Positions 9,931-21,202 of a stretch of 64,000 nt of DNA are shown here, piece by piece. The notes under the pieces are model-generated. The model had not been told where the DNA came from, did not search any database, and saw only the letters and a program-made list of their open reading frames with translations. Every line of letters starts with the position of its first letter. Positions within the stretch are counted from its first letter, which is position 1. The position numbers and the translations under genes are program-made. Source of the stretch: Lunularia cruciata (taxonomy: Eukaryota > Streptophyta > Marchantiopsida > Lunulariales > Lunulariaceae); the NCBI GenBank assembly GCA_948567375.1, contig OX419756.1:39348552-39412551 (forward strand), given 5' to 3'.

Positions 9931-11100
9931 TGGAGAATTCAGAATGGGTGTCTCCAATTGTCATTGTGAAGAAAAAGAATGGCAAGCTTTGGGTATGTGT
10001 GGATTACAAGAAGCTCAATGCTGTTACCAAGAAGGACTACTACCCATTGCCATTCATTGATGAGATCTTGGAGGAGGTTGCAGGTCATGAGAGGTATAGT
10101 TTTGGAGATGGTTATAGTGGATACAACCAAATCAAGATTGCACCAGAGCATCAACAACTCACCACGTTCACCACACCTTGGGGAACTTACGCTTTCAAGG
10201 TCATGCCTTTTGGGCTTTGCAATGCTCCAGCCACATTCCAACGGTTCATGAACAAGGTATTTGAACCTTTCATTGGGAAATTTGTGAGAGACTTCATTGA
10301 TGACTTTTGTGTCTATGGGAGCAAGGAGGAGCACTTTAAACACCTAATCAAAGTCTTGCAACGCTTGGATGAGGCAAATGGATCACTCAACCCAGAGAAG
10401 TGCATTTTTGGATGTGAATAAGGTCTACTTTTGGGGCACATCATCTCCAAGGATGGAATAGCAGTTGATCCTGAGAAGGTGAGGAAAATCTCAGACCTTC
10501 CATTCCCTTCAAGCTTGACAAAGTTACGCCAATTCTTGGGGATGGTTGGATACTATAGGAGGTTTATCTTCTCATTTTCTAACAAGGCTTATGCATTGAC
10601 CATCTACATGAAGAAGGGTGTAGATTACATGGTGATTTTGGAGGACAAGGAGGCTCTCAAAGCTTTTGAGGAGCTCAAGCAATCCCTTATTGTAGCTCCA
10701 ATTCTTGCTAAACCTGATTGGAGTAAGCCTTTCATCCTCTACACCGATGCTTCTAATGTAGCTATAGGATGCACTCTTAGTCAATTAGACCAAGATGGGC
10801 ATGATCATCCAATAGCTTATGCTAGTAGGCAGATGGTTTCAGCAGAGAAGAACTACTCTGTCACGAAGAGAGAAGGGTTGGCAGTGATCTTTGGTCTCAA
10901 GAAATTTAGACACTACTTGATTGGAGGGAAAGCACCATTGTCACGGATCACAAGGCTTTGAAGTACATCTTCAACAAGCCTAATGTTGAAGGGAGACTAG
11001 CAAGGTGGATGATACTCTTGTCTGAGTATGACTACACCATTGAAGATAGGCCAGGAAAGAAACATGCAAATGCTAATTTATTATCTAGAGCCTATGATCA
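9931..11100 (+). pseudogene. Reverse transcriptase and RNase H of B
   Basis: RT reads WVSPIVIVKKKNGK, CVDYKKLN, a catalytic box FIDD at 10293-10304 and MPFGLCNAPATFQR. One stop at 10419 (TAA) interrupts it. RNase H reads FILYTDASNVAIG and PIAYASRQM, and breaks at a one-base change near 10931 before ALKYIFNK. Apart from one stop and one frameshift, the region is well preserved. Confidence 0.9.
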
Positions 11101-11970
11101 TGATGGAGATGAGCTAGTGGATGATTCCTTCCCGGATGAGGAGCTCATGACAATCTCAGTCACTCAAGAGGTTCCAATGGAGTACAAGGAGATTGTGGAT
11201 TTTGTGACAAGAGGTAACTATCCAGAAGGAATGCATGCTAGGGAGAGGAAGGCCCTTGCAGCAAGATCTAGACCTTACACAATGGTGGAGGATATTCTTT
11301 TTCACCAAGGAGCAGATGGTCTACTTCAAAGAGCAATGGGTAAGGAAGAGTCTATCCTACTCATAAAGGAGTTTCATGAAGGTTTAGTATGTGGAGGACA
11401 CTTTGCAGGAAAGGTGACTGCTTTCAAGATTCTAGATGCAGGTTACCATTGGAGAGGGATTTTCAAGGATTGTCTTGATTATTGCAAAACTTGTCATGTT
11501 TGTCAAGCTTTTGCTAGAAAGTCTACATCCACTCCACCACTTAGATCAATTCCATTGCTAGGACCTTTTGAGAAATAGGGAATTGATTTTGTAGGTCCTC
11601 TCAATAGAACCCCAAGGAACAATTGGTACATTGTGGTAGTTACTGATTACCTTACCAAGTGGGTTGAGGCTAGACCATTGAGGGACAAGAATGAAGATGA
11701 AGTGGGTAGATTTCTTTATGAACGCATTATCACTAGGTTTGGATGCCCTTTGGAGTTGGTTTCTGATAGAGGAGGAGAGTTTACAGGAAGCATTACTACA
11801 GCCATGCTACGACATTTCTCTATCACACATAGAGTAACTACATCCTATAAGCCAAATTCCAATGGCTTGGCAGAGAGAACCAATCAGACCTTGTGCATGA
11901 TGTTGGCCAAAGATGCAGAAATGGAGGGGGCTAAACATCATTGGGACAAGAGGAGGGGGCTAAACATCAT
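11101..11970 (+). pseudogene. Integrase of B, 3'-deleted
   Basis: The zinc-binding module (GGHFAGKVTAFK.. then CKTCHVCQ) is followed by a TAG at 11576 replacing a Trp codon. The catalytic core is then complete: D in VVTDYLTKW, D in VSDRGGEF and E in GLAERTNQ. After KDAEMEG the sequence enters a short duplicated block (gagggggctaaacatcattg, twice between 11922 and 11971) and jumps into the last bases of the LTR. The C-terminal domain is therefore deleted. Confidence 0.88.
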
Positions 11971-11995
11971 TGAGTGAGAGACAAGCCGGCTCACA
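11971..11995 (+). repeat. 25-bp remnant of the 3' LTR of B
   Basis: This matches 24 of 25 bases of the 5' LTR end at 6033-6057 and is followed directly by the target duplication GGAC. It shows that the deletion happened after insertion and stopped just inside the element. Confidence 0.88.
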
Positions 11996-13240
11996 GGACA
12001 AGACCTTAGGCACCCTCCAACGCCAATAGTGGTGGCCCAACATGACACGAGATGTTCAAGACTTTGTTCGATCATGTGAGAGTTGCCAACGTAACAAGGC
12101 CAACAACCGAAAGCCGAGTGGACTCCTTCAACCACTTGCCATTCCATCCGCTCGCTCGGAGCATGTGAGCTTGGATCTCATCACATCCTTGCCAAAGACA
12201 AAACAAGGATACACCGCAATTGTGGTGTTTGTGGATAAACTTAGTAAGCAAATCCACTTGGCACCAACCTATGATACTGTGGATGCTCTAACCTTAGTGC
12301 AAATCTTCTTTGACAATATCTTCAAGCATCATGGGATGCCACATGTACTCATCTCCTACCGTGATCCTTGTTTTACTAGGAAGTTTTGGCAAGCACTCTT
12401 CCAGATACTCGACACCAAGTTTGCTTTGTCCACGGCCTATCATCCTCAAACTGATGGACAAACCAAACGTGCAAATCGTACATTAGAGGAAATGTTGCTG
12501 GCCTTTGTCAATGTCCACCATACCAACTGGGATGAATGTCTTGCAGTTGCAAAATTTGCCTACAACAATTCCAAACAGGCAAGCACCGGATTTTCTCCCT
12601 TCTTTCTCAATTTTGGCCAAGATCTACTTGTTCCAGATTCTCTTCTTGCTCTCCCTTCCTCTCAAGTTCCTCATACTTCCACATTCTTGACCACTATATC
12701 CCAATCTCTCCAACAAGCCAAGTCTCACCTCCTTGTTGCTCAGAATCACCAAAATCAATATGTAGACCACCATCATCGTGATCTCACCTTTGAAGTTGGT
12801 GATAAAGTCATGCTATCCTCTAGTTACCTCCCTCTCCCACTTGATACCCAAGTTTGTAAACTTGCCCTTAATTGGATAGGACCCTTTGATATCACCCGCA
12901 TTGTCTCTCCTATTGCTTATCGACTTGCCTTGCCTTGTCAAATGCGTATCCATCCTGTCTTTCATATTTCCAAGTTGAAACTCTTTGTTCTTAACCCCTC
13001 TTCCTTTTCCTCTCGAGTCCAAACTCCCCCTCTTCCTGTCCCTATCAATGATCATGAGGAGTACAAAGTTGATTGTATCCTTGCGCGTCGCCATATTCAA
13101 TGAATGCGTCGCCAACATATGGAGTACAAGATCCTTTGGAAAGGGTATCCCCTTCATGATGCCACATGGTAACCTCTTTCCCACCTCAAATGCACAAACG
13201 GCCATCAAGGAATTTGAAGCTTCACTGGCGACGAGGACGT
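11996..13240 (+). pseudogene. Integrase core and chromodomain of A (3' part)
   Basis: From 12042 to 13103 one open frame covers the end of the zinc module (CESCQRNKA), the core, a GPF module (WIGPFDITRI) and HPVFHISKLK. Two catalytic acids are changed. The second, normally in S-D-R-D, is Tyr (LISYRDPCF), and the Glu in T-E-R is Lys (DGQTKRANRT). A chromodomain follows: EEYKVDCILARR, a stop at 13101, then EYKILWKGYPLHDATW. Chromodomains target chromovirus integration to modified chromatin. C has the same Glu-to-Lys change. Confidence 0.9.
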
Positions 13241-13247
13241 CACCAAC

Positions 13248-13263
13248 TAGCGGCGGAGGAATA
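13248..13263 (+). other. Polypurine tract of A
   Basis: The purine-rich run gcggcggaggaata directly precedes the 3' LTR and is the expected primer for plus-strand DNA. C has gcggtgggggaata in the same place at 20182-20196. Confidence 0.75.
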
Positions 13264-13686
13264 TGTAACAATATGGAGTTAAGCAACGAAGTTAGTCGGG
13301 CTTACAAAGTAGAGAATAAGACAAAATAGCCTAGAATATTCTAGAAGCATCTAAGAAGCTTCTTGGGAAGCTTCCCAACTAGTTAACTTGTGCTCTAAGC
13401 AAGTAGCTTCTAGAAGGAAGCTCCTAGAAGCTTCTAACTAGCTTAGCTTGCACGCCAAGTAGGCGGCTTCTAGAAGGAAGCTTCTTGAGAAGCTTTTTGG
13501 TTAACTTGGCTTGCACTCCAAGAAAGCGGATCAAGGAAGCTTCTTGAGAAGCTTCAAGGGTCTTGTATGCTACCTATAAATACCAAAGCCGAAGCTCATG
13601 CTAGGTATTTGGAGTTTTCCCTCATTCAAGTATCCCAATGTGAGTTTCCATTCTCCTATTTCTCTCCTTGGTTTCAGTCTTTTACA
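13264..13686 (+). repeat. 3' LTR of element A
   Basis: The 423-bp LTR runs from tgtaacaatatggag to ttttaca, with TATA box tataaata at 13575-13582. It is followed by GATTG, the second copy of the target duplication, and not by a primer site. This proves that it is a 3' LTR and not the start of another element. Confidence 0.93.
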
Positions 13687-15588
13687 GATTGGTTCTTTAA
13701 TAAGTTACATTGCTCAATTCCAAAACACTATAATGCAGATTCTAGATATAATAAAAGATGAAGCTCTGGATCAATTTGTAAGGGACTTGAAGTCACACAC
13801 CAAATTGGAAGTGACCATGTAGGAGCCCAAAGACTTGGAGGAAGCCATGGATCAATTTGTAAGAGACTTGAAGTCACACACCAAATTGGAAGTGACCATG
13901 TAGGAGCCCAAAGACTTAGAGGAAGCCATGCAGTTGGCTGAGCATTTTGATTCCTTGGTTGCAACAACTTGGTCTTGAGCTCAACCTTCACCAAACTTGC
14001 TCACACATTACACATGGGTAGAGGAGTTGTCACTAATGGAGAATGATGTACTCCAACAAAAACCATTGAGCCCTATAGATAGGGAAATATTATGACAAAT
14101 GGTGGTTCCTTTTATTGTTGAAAAATTGGGCATTGCATTTTGAATGTTTGCTCAAGATTGGACAACCTTGACAAATAGCCCAAATGGAGTTTGTGGAGCG
14201 TGATGGTCAAGGAATCCTAATATGAGAACTCTAGCCACCTATTAGGAACTTGATTAGTTCTTATTGGATTGAAGGCTTGGCATATGCAAGTTTGCTTCAC
14301 TTGCAAGGTATGATATTGATTGTGGGTGCACAATTTTGGCTGATTTTAGGAGTTCAAAAAATTTCATGTCTATGCAAGTAGCAAAGGAATTAAGTATTCC
14401 TATAGAACCAGTAATTGGAAGTAGATTAATGATGGTTGATGGAAGAAAGTGATTTTCATTTTGTACTTCATATCCTATTAGATTGAAGATTGGGAGGGAG
14501 TATTTGGAGTGCATGAGATTTTTATTGGCATCTCTACACTATTATGTCATTTTTGGTTTGCCTTGGCTTGAACATTATAAGGTTCAATTTGACTAGACCC
14601 AATGATAAATTGAAGTACAACACCAAAATAAGAAATACCAATTAGGTTGTCTAGCACCTTTGAGTAAAGCACCTAAGAATAGTAAGTCCTAGGATAAGAA
14701 GTTTATTAGTAAAATATCCAAAGAGCAAGCTTTGGAGGAAGACAAGCTTATTTTTGCAATATGGATCAAGCCAATTGTGCATGAAAAATCTGATGAGGGC
14801 TAGAAGTCTCATCAAGCAATGGTTGATCAAATAGTTCAAGAGTTTGTAGATATGTTTTGGATGATTTGCCAAAGGGATTGATCTCCAATCGTGGTATTTC
14901 CTTCAAGATTGAGTTATTGCCAAGAAGTACTCCAATGCGTAGAAAAATCTATTGGCTCTCACCAAAGAAGTTAGATGAGCTTTGAATAACACTAATAGAG
15001 TTATTAGAGAAAGAGTTTTACAACATAATACATCTTCTTGGGGAGCATTGGTACTATTTGTTCCAAAGAAGGATGGAATTTTTTTTTTGGTATTGATTAT
15101 CGTGGCCTCAATAAACAAACAAGGAAGAGCACATATGCCTTGCCTTAAATTGATGATTTGCTTGATCAATTGAGTGGAGCATGATACTTGTCCAAGTTGG
15201 ATATCTGAAGCAACTATTGGCATCTTCCAATTGATAGGTAGGATATGCAAAAGATTACCTTTTCCACAAGGTATGGGCATTTTGAATGGAAAGTTCTACC
15301 TTTTTTAAGTTTTATTATGGAATGGAAGTTTTCAATGGAAGTTTTACTACAAGAAGCCAAAGTGTGCCTTTTGGTAAAAGAAAGTTACCTTCTTGGATCA
15401 TAAGATCTCATTAGAGGGGATCAAGATAAAAGAGGAGAAATCAAGGCCATTACCGATTGGCCCACTCTAAAGGATGTTATAGAAATATGGGTATTTAATA
15501 GATTGGCAAGTTTTATTGTTGATTTATTCATTATTATGCTTGTGTGGTTGTCCAATTGAACAACCTCTTGGGAAGATCTCATAGAGTT
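13687..15588 (+). pseudogene. gag to RNase H remnant of element O (3' part)
   Basis: The O sequence resumes here with the remaining Gag (13692-13980), a broken knuckle (near 14110-14150), a protease region with MSMQVAKEL and IGSRLMMVDGRK (14330-14640), and RT fingers (14850-15300). Between 15308 and 15340 RT jumps from LPF to FYYKK, so the catalytic Asp pair is deleted. RNase H begins near 15440 and stops at the insertion site of C. Many stops and slips make this the most decayed copy of the family. Confidence 0.82.
13769..13930 (+). repeat. 81-bp tandem duplication in O gag
   Basis: Two 81-bp units start with gatcaatttgtaag at 13769 and 13850 and differ at only a few bases. The unit is 27 codons, so it keeps the frame. 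A and C have a single copy. Confidence 0.9.
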
Positions 15589-16013
15589 TGTAACAATATG
15601 GAGTTTAGCAATGTAGTTAGTAAAGCTAATGAAGTAGAGAATAAGCAAAATTTGCCTAGAATATTCTAGAAGCATCTAGGAAGCTTCTTGGGAAGCTTCC
15701 CAACTAGCTTAACTTGCACCCTAAGCAAGTAGCTTCTAGAAGGAAGCTTCTACAAGCTTCCAATTAGCTTAGCTTGCACACCAAGTAGGCAGCTTCTAGA
15801 AGAAAGCTTCTTGAGAAGCTTCCTGGTTAACTTGGCTTGCACTCTAAGAAAGCGGCTCAAGGAAGCTTCTTGAGAAGCTTCTCAATGGCCTTGTATGCTA
15901 CCTATAAATACCAAAGCCAAAACTCATGCTAGGCCTTTGGATTTTTCTTACATTCAAGTGTCTTAATGTGAATTTCCATTCTCCTAATTCTCTCCTTGGG
16001 CTTGGTCTTTTAC
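15589..16013 (+). repeat. 5' LTR of element C
   Basis: This 425-bp LTR runs from tgtaacaatatggag to ttttaca, with TATA box tataaata at 15903-15910. It is followed by the primer site TGGTATCAAAGC at 16015, one mismatch from the initiator Met tRNA complement. Confidence 0.92.
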
Positions 16014-16035
16014 ATTGGTATCAAAGCAAGAATGG

Positions 16036-16980
16036 GATGGATAGAATTTATGGACCACCAAAACCACTTCCACCAAACTATTGGGAGAGAGTACTCATAT
16101 TAAGTGGATGTTAATATTGGTACGTTCATCCCTGCTTTGTAAGAAGTTACATCATGCAATTCCAAAACACCATCATGCAAATTCCATATATGAAGGTGAA
16201 GCTCTGGATCGATTTGTGAGAGGCTTGAAATCAAGAACCAAATTAGAGGTAACCATGCAAGAGCTACAACACTTGGAGGAAGCCATGCAGTTGGCTAAAC
16301 TTTTTGATTCATTGGTTGTAATAACTTGGTCTTGACCTTGAACCTCCACAGAACCTACCAATACACTACACACGGGTGGAGGAGCCAACACTAATGAAGA
16401 TTGATGCCATTCAACGGAGACCACTTGGCATTGTAGATAGAGAAAAACTGTGACAAAATGGTGGTTTTTTTTATTGTCACCAATTAGGACATTGCATGGC
16501 TGAATGTCCATTCAAGAAGGGGTGACCTTGACAAGCTGCCCAGATGGAGTTTGTGGAGCAGAATGATCATGGAAATGAGGAATCCCAATAGGAGATTTTG
16601 AGCCACATATTGGGAGATTGATTAGTTCCAATGGGATTGAAGGCTCAACTTATGCAAGTTTGCTTCACTTGCAAGGTACAATATCTAATTAGGGTTGCAG
16701 GATTTTGGTTGATTATGGAAGTTCAAAGAATTGTATGTCTATGTTAAAAGGAATTGGGTATTCTTATCAAGCCTGTAATTGGAAGTAGATTAATGATGGC
16801 ATATGGTAGAAAGGGTTTTGCATTTTGTACCTTGCATCCTATTGATACCTTCAAGATTGGGAAGGAGTATTTGGAGTGTATGAGGTTTGTAGTGGTACCT
16901 CTACACTACGATGCCATTCTAGGACTACCTTGGCTTGAAAGTCATAAGGTTCAATTTGATTGGACTTGACGATAAATTCA
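16036..16980 (+). pseudogene. Leader ORF stub, gag and protease of C
   Basis: The leader ORF starts MDRIYGPPKPLPPNYW and is cut off near 16084, where a deletion joins it to mid-Gag. Remaining Gag is visible at 16141-16340. The nucleocapsid knuckle has lost its first Cys (FFYCHQLGHCMAEC). The protease has LVDYGSSKNCMS and AILGLPWLES. Several frame changes make it non-coding. Confidence 0.82.
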
Positions 16981-17220
16981 AGTACAACACCAAGGCAAGA
17001 ATTTATGAGTAGGTTGCCTGGCACCTCTGAGTAAGACACCTAAAAATAGTTAGTCCCAGGATGGGAAGTTTGTTGAGAGGGTAGCCATAGAGCAAGCCTT
17101 GAAGGGGGATGAGTCCCAAGATGGGAAGTTTACCAAGAAAGTAGCCATGGAGCAAAATTTGAAGAAAGATAAAAGTCCCTAGATGGGAAGTTTGTTAGTG
17201 AAGCAGCCATAAAGCAAGCT

Positions 17221-18680
17221 TTGGAGGAAAATAAGTCTATTTTTGCGATGTGGATCAAGTTGATTGCACAAGGACAATTTGAGGAGGGCCAAGAGCCTCA
17301 TCAAGCAATGGTTGATCAGATAGTTCTAGAGTTTACTGACATGTTTCCGGATGATCTACCAAAGGGGTTACACTCCAATTGTGGTATGCCCTTCAAGATT
17401 GAGTTATTGCCAAGGAGTACTCTAGTGAATAGACCAATCTATCAGCTCTCACCAAAGGAGTTGGAGGAGTTGCAAACAACACTTATAGAGTTGTTGGAGA
17501 ATACCTCAACATACTTCATACAATATAATACCTCTCCTTGGGGAGCACCGGTACTATTTGTTCTAAAGAAGGATGGTGAACTTCATTTTTGTATTGATTA
17601 CCGTGGGCTCAATAAGCAAACAGTGAAGAATGCATACCCTTTACCTTGGATTGATGACTTTCTTGATCAACTAAGTGGAGCACGATACTTTTCCAAGTTG
17701 GATCTTTGTTGTGGCTATTTGCAAATCCCCATTGATAGGGAAGATGTGCAAAAGACTGCCTTTGCACAAGGTATGGGCATTTTGAGTGGAGAGTTTTGAC
17801 TTTTGGGCTCACTAATGCTCCCGTGGTCTTCATGGATCAGATGCATCAGGTGTTGGATGGACTATTGGATTGGTACGTGGTGGTGTTCTTGGATAATATC
17901 ATAAATAATAGCAAGATAGAGGTAGAACATGTGAATCATGTGCAAGAAGTCCTAAGACGACTATGATAATGAAAATTTATTGCAAGAAGTTGAAGTGTGC
18001 CTTTTGGTAGAAGGAAATCACCTTCTTGGGTCACAAGATCTTATTGGAAGGGATCAAGATGAAAGGGGAAAAAATCAAGGCCATTATTGATTGGCCTACT
18101 TTGAAGGATGCTACAAAAGTATGGGCATTTAATAGATTGGCCAGTTTTTACCAATGGTTCATCCATTATTATGCTCATGTGGCTACACCATTGACTGACC
18201 TCTTGAGGGAGAACTTGAGCTTCCAATGGACCACCAAGCATAAAGAAGCATTCCAAAAGTTGAAACATATGGTGTCTTCAAGACCCATCCTTCAACCATA
18301 TGATCCTCATCTACCTTGTGTGGTTGATTTTGAGGCTTCTAACTTTGCAATTAGAGCAGCGTTGCAACAAGAATTCCCAGATGGATTACATCCCATTGCC
18401 TTTGTGTCTCGCCAAGTAAATACAGCTAAAAGAAATTACTCTACTTGAGATCAAGAACAACTTGCAATGGTAATGCCACCAAGGTATGGAGGCATTATCT
18501 CTTAGGGAAATAAGTGATCATGCAAACTGATCACAAGCCATTGTTGCAAACCTTACACTTGGAATACATGAAGAGTCGACATCATCAATGGGAGGAGCAA
18601 CTCCAATTGTTTGACATCAAACTTGAGTACAAACCAGGTCGATTCCATGTCATCTTTGATGCTCTATCATGATGACCTAA
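17221..18680 (+). pseudogene. Reverse transcriptase and RNase H of C
   Basis: The frame opens with a linker and RT fingers ([29 protein letters not shown]) and slips near 17765. The catalytic box is damaged: the DNA at 17885-17905 reads F-L-D-N-I, with Asn in place of the second Asp. RNase H continues as VDFEASNFAIRA and AFVSRQVNTAKRNYS. It is colinear with A at 3740-5083. Confidence 0.85.
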
Positions 18681-18779
18681 TTTGAAGTCTTTTCCTCTCA
18701 TCATGGCAACAATTACAATGGTGGCAATTGACTCCAAGGTCCAAAATGAGTTTTGGTAAGCTCTACAACAAGATCACTT

Positions 18780-20145
18780 CTTCCAAATGATACATGGTTG
18801 TCTTACAACATGTGACAAGGAGTACAATACCTTCTCCTTCAATGAAGGCCTTCTATTCCATGAGGACCGGATCTATGTTCCAGCCAAAGGTGATCTCCAA
18901 CTTGTGCGTCTTGAAGTAGCCCATGATTTACCAATAGTTGGTCACATGGGTGTGGATAAGACCTTGGGTACCCTCCAATGCCAATAGTGGTGGCCCAACA
19001 TGACACAAGATGTTCAAGAGTTTGTTCTATCATGTGAAAGTTGCCAATGCAATAAGGCCAACAACCAGAAGCCAAGTGGACTCTTTCAACCACTCTTTAT
19101 TCCATCCGCTCAATGGGAACATGTGAGTTTGGATCTCATCACATCCTTGCCCAAGATAAAGCAAAGACGCATAGCAATTGTGGTGTTTTTGGATAAGCTT
19201 AGTAAGCAAATCCACTTGGCACCAACCGTTGATACCATGGATGCTCCAACCTTAGTGCAAATCTACTTCAACAATGTCTTCAAGCATCATGGGATGCCAC
19301 ATGTACTCATCTTTGATTCATTGGGAAGTTTTGGCAAGCACTCTTTTAGATACTTGGCACCAAGCTTGCTTTGTCCACGACCTATCATCCTCAAACTGAT
19401 GGACATACTAAAAGCACAAATCATACCTTGGAAGATATATTACGTGCCTTTGTCAATGTCCACCATACCAATTGGGATGAATATCTTGCAGTTGTAGAAT
19501 TTTCCTACAACAATTCCAAACAAGCAAGCACCGGATTTTCTCCTTTCTTTCTCAATCTTGCACAAGATCCGGTTGTTCTAGATTCTCTTCTTGCTCCTCC
19601 CTCATCTCAGATCCCTCATACTTCAACATTCTTGACCACCATCTCCCAATCTCTCCAACAAGCCAAATCTCACCTCCTTGTTGCCCAGAATTGTCAAAAA
19701 CAATATGTGGACCACCATTGTCGTGATCTCACCTTTGAAGTTGGTGATAAAGTCATGTTATCTTCTAGCAACCTACCCCTCCAACTTGATACCCAAGTTT
19801 GGAAACTTATCTTTAATTGGATAGGACCCTTTGATGTCACCCATATCATCTCTCATATTGCTTATTGACTTGTCTTACCCTGTCATATGCGTATCCACCT
19901 TGTCTTCTATATTTCCAAATTAAAACCCTTTGTTCCTAACCCATCTTGCTTTTCCTCTTGTGTCCAACCTGCTTCTACTCCCATCCATATCAATGATCAT
20001 GAGGAGTACAAAGTTGATCATATCCTTGCACGTTGTCACATTCAACGAGAACGCTGACAATATACGGAGTACAAGGTATCCCCTTTATGATGCCACATGG
20101 GAACCTCTTTCTCACCACCAAAATGCACAAACGGACATCTAGGAG
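18780..20145 (+). pseudogene. Integrase and chromodomain of C
   Basis: The zinc module (LPIVGHMGVDKTLG.. CESCQCNKA) is complete here and shows what A looked like before B entered it. The core has SLDLITSLP, then a deletion around the second catalytic Asp near 19315. The third position is Lys, not Glu (DGHTKSTNHT), as in A. GPF and HISKLK-like stretches follow in a second frame, then chromodomain remnants EEYKVDHILAR and YDATWEPL. Confidence 0.85.
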
Positions 20146-20196
20146 TTTGAAGTTTCAATGGCAACAAGGACATCACCAACTAGCGGTGGGGGAATA

Positions 20197-20608
20197 TGTA
20201 ACAATATGGAGTTTAGCAACGTAGTTAGTAAGGCTTATGAAGTAGAGAATGAGCCAAATTAGCCCAAAATATTCTAGAAGCATCTAGGAAGCTTCTTGGG
20301 AAGCTTCTAGACTAGCTTAACTTGCATCCCAAGCAAATAGATTCTAGAAGCTTCCAACTAGCTTAGCTTGCATGCCAAATAGGCGACTTTTAGAAGGAAG
20401 CTTCTTGAGAAACTTCTTGGTTAACTTGGCTTGCACTCTAAGAAAGTGGCTCAAGGAAGCTCCTTGAGAAGCTTCTCAAGGGCCTTGTATGCTAATTATA
20501 AATACCAAAGCTAAAGCTCATGCTAGGCATTCGGAGTTTTCATACATTCAAGTGTCTCAATTTGAGTTTCCATTCTCTTATTTCTCTCCTCGGGCTTGGT
20601 CTTTTACA
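20197..20608 (+). repeat. 3' LTR of element C
   Basis: This 412-bp LTR has TATA box tataaata at 20497-20504 and ends ttttaca. It is followed by GAGTT, the second copy of the target duplication. The polypurine tract lies just before it at 20182-20196. Confidence 0.92.
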
Positions 20609-21202
20609 GAGTTTCAAATGATTTATGAGTGTTTTTACACATAGCAACTTCTCATTGTCTTTCTTCTCCTCTTTTGGCTATGAGTAGTCCACCTAACCTC
20701 CCCATAAATCTTTCATAATTGAATGCACTTCCTAAATTTCTCTCCTTAAATCCATTTACATAAGATTTGGCTTTATCTTGCTCTCTATTTTGCAAGTACC
20801 TATAATTTTTTATTGATATCCTTATGTTGAAACCTTCTAATGTGGAGCTTTATGGTCCATAGCTTTGAGGTAGACTCTTCTAGAGATATAGGTTACAAAC
20901 CTTCATAAAACTACACTTGCTTGTGTAGGTTTGCACTCCATAACTCTAATATGGAGAAAGAAAAACTCTATATCAAAGTAGCAAAGGATATAAAATGGTA
21001 TCCAAAAATAATTGAAAGATTGGAGTTCAATTTAAAACAAATTTGACTTCAAGTTTGGGAATTTTACAAGTTCATATACATTTCTACCAAAAATGGCAAT
21101 TACTTCCTAGTGTACATCTTTGTGAAAAGCCCATGCAACTTTCAAGTGAGAAATTTAGCTGGAATATCTTGCACTTTGTATCTTCCAAAAAATGTGGAAA
21201 TT

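Larger units (their letters stand above)
5366..11995 (+). mobile_element. Element B: non-chromovirus Ty3/gypsy nested in A, 3' LTR deleted
   Basis: B begins TGTAACACCC and ends CCGGCTCACA. It is flanked by GGAC at 5362-5365 and 11996-11999, and A continues on both sides without loss. The 5' LTR is 692 bp. Only the last 25 bp of the 3' LTR remain (11971-11995, 24 of 25 matching). A deletion has therefore removed the end of integrase and nearly all of the 3' LTR. A primer site resembling the 3' end of Asp tRNA, the RT sequence and the D-G-G protease loop suggest the Athila/Tat side of Ty3/gypsy rather than chromoviruses; this placement is inferred. Confidence 0.93.
1418..13686 (+). mobile_element. 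Element A: Ty3/gypsy chromovirus, inserted in O and interrupted by B
   Basis: A is a full LTR element with LTRs at 1418-1830 and 13264-13686 and perfect 5-bp target duplications GATTG at 1413-1417 and 13687-13691. Excluding B it is about 5.6 kb. The order is LTR, Met-tRNA primer site, leader ORF, Gag with a CCHC knuckle, protease, RT, RNase H, integrase with a GPY/F-like module, chromodomain, polypurine tract, LTR. That order and the chromodomain place it among plant chromoviruses (Metaviridae). Several stops and frameshifts make it incapable of encoding its own proteins. Confidence 0.93.
15589..20608 (+). mobile_element. Element C: second same-family chromovirus inserted in O
   Basis: LTRs lie at 15589-16013 and 20197-20608, flanked by GAGTT at 15584-15588 and 20609-20613. 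It has a primer site, a shortened leader and Gag, then protease, RT, RNase H, integrase and chromodomain remnants, 5.0 kb in all. A deletion near 16084 joins the leader ORF to mid-Gag. It is not the 3' end of O, because O sequence lies on both sides and its own target duplication is intact. Confidence 0.92.
180..20640 (+). mobile_element. Element O: old, 3'-truncated Ty3/gypsy chromovirus split by A and C
   Basis: O is the oldest layer of the first nest. Its visible parts are the 5' LTR (180-670), a primer site at 672, a leader ORF, gag to 1417, then gag to RNase H at 13687-15588, and a short tail after 20608. The breaks at 1417/13687 and 15588/20609 coincide with the insertions of A and C, whose target duplications (GATTG, GAGTT) belong to O. 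The O sequence on either side of each break aligns with the matching gag or RNase H position of A. The core of RT is deleted near 15308-15340. Similarity ends shortly after 20630, so the integrase and 3' LTR are missing. The boundaries of A and C are firm; the right end of O is not. Confidence 0.8.

Noticed and set aside
9910-9935. Programmed frameshift between protease and RT in B
   Set aside because: No slippery site is seen, and a single missing base restores the frame; the position is inside the RT N-terminal region.
15589-16013. This LTR as the missing 3' LTR of O
   Set aside because: It is followed by a primer site and flanked by GAGTT matching 20609-20613, so it is the 5' LTR of C.
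180-20608. Tandem LTR concatemer made by unequal crossing-over
   Set aside because: Each of A, B and C has its own target duplication, and O sequence is colinear across the gaps, so serial insertion explains it.
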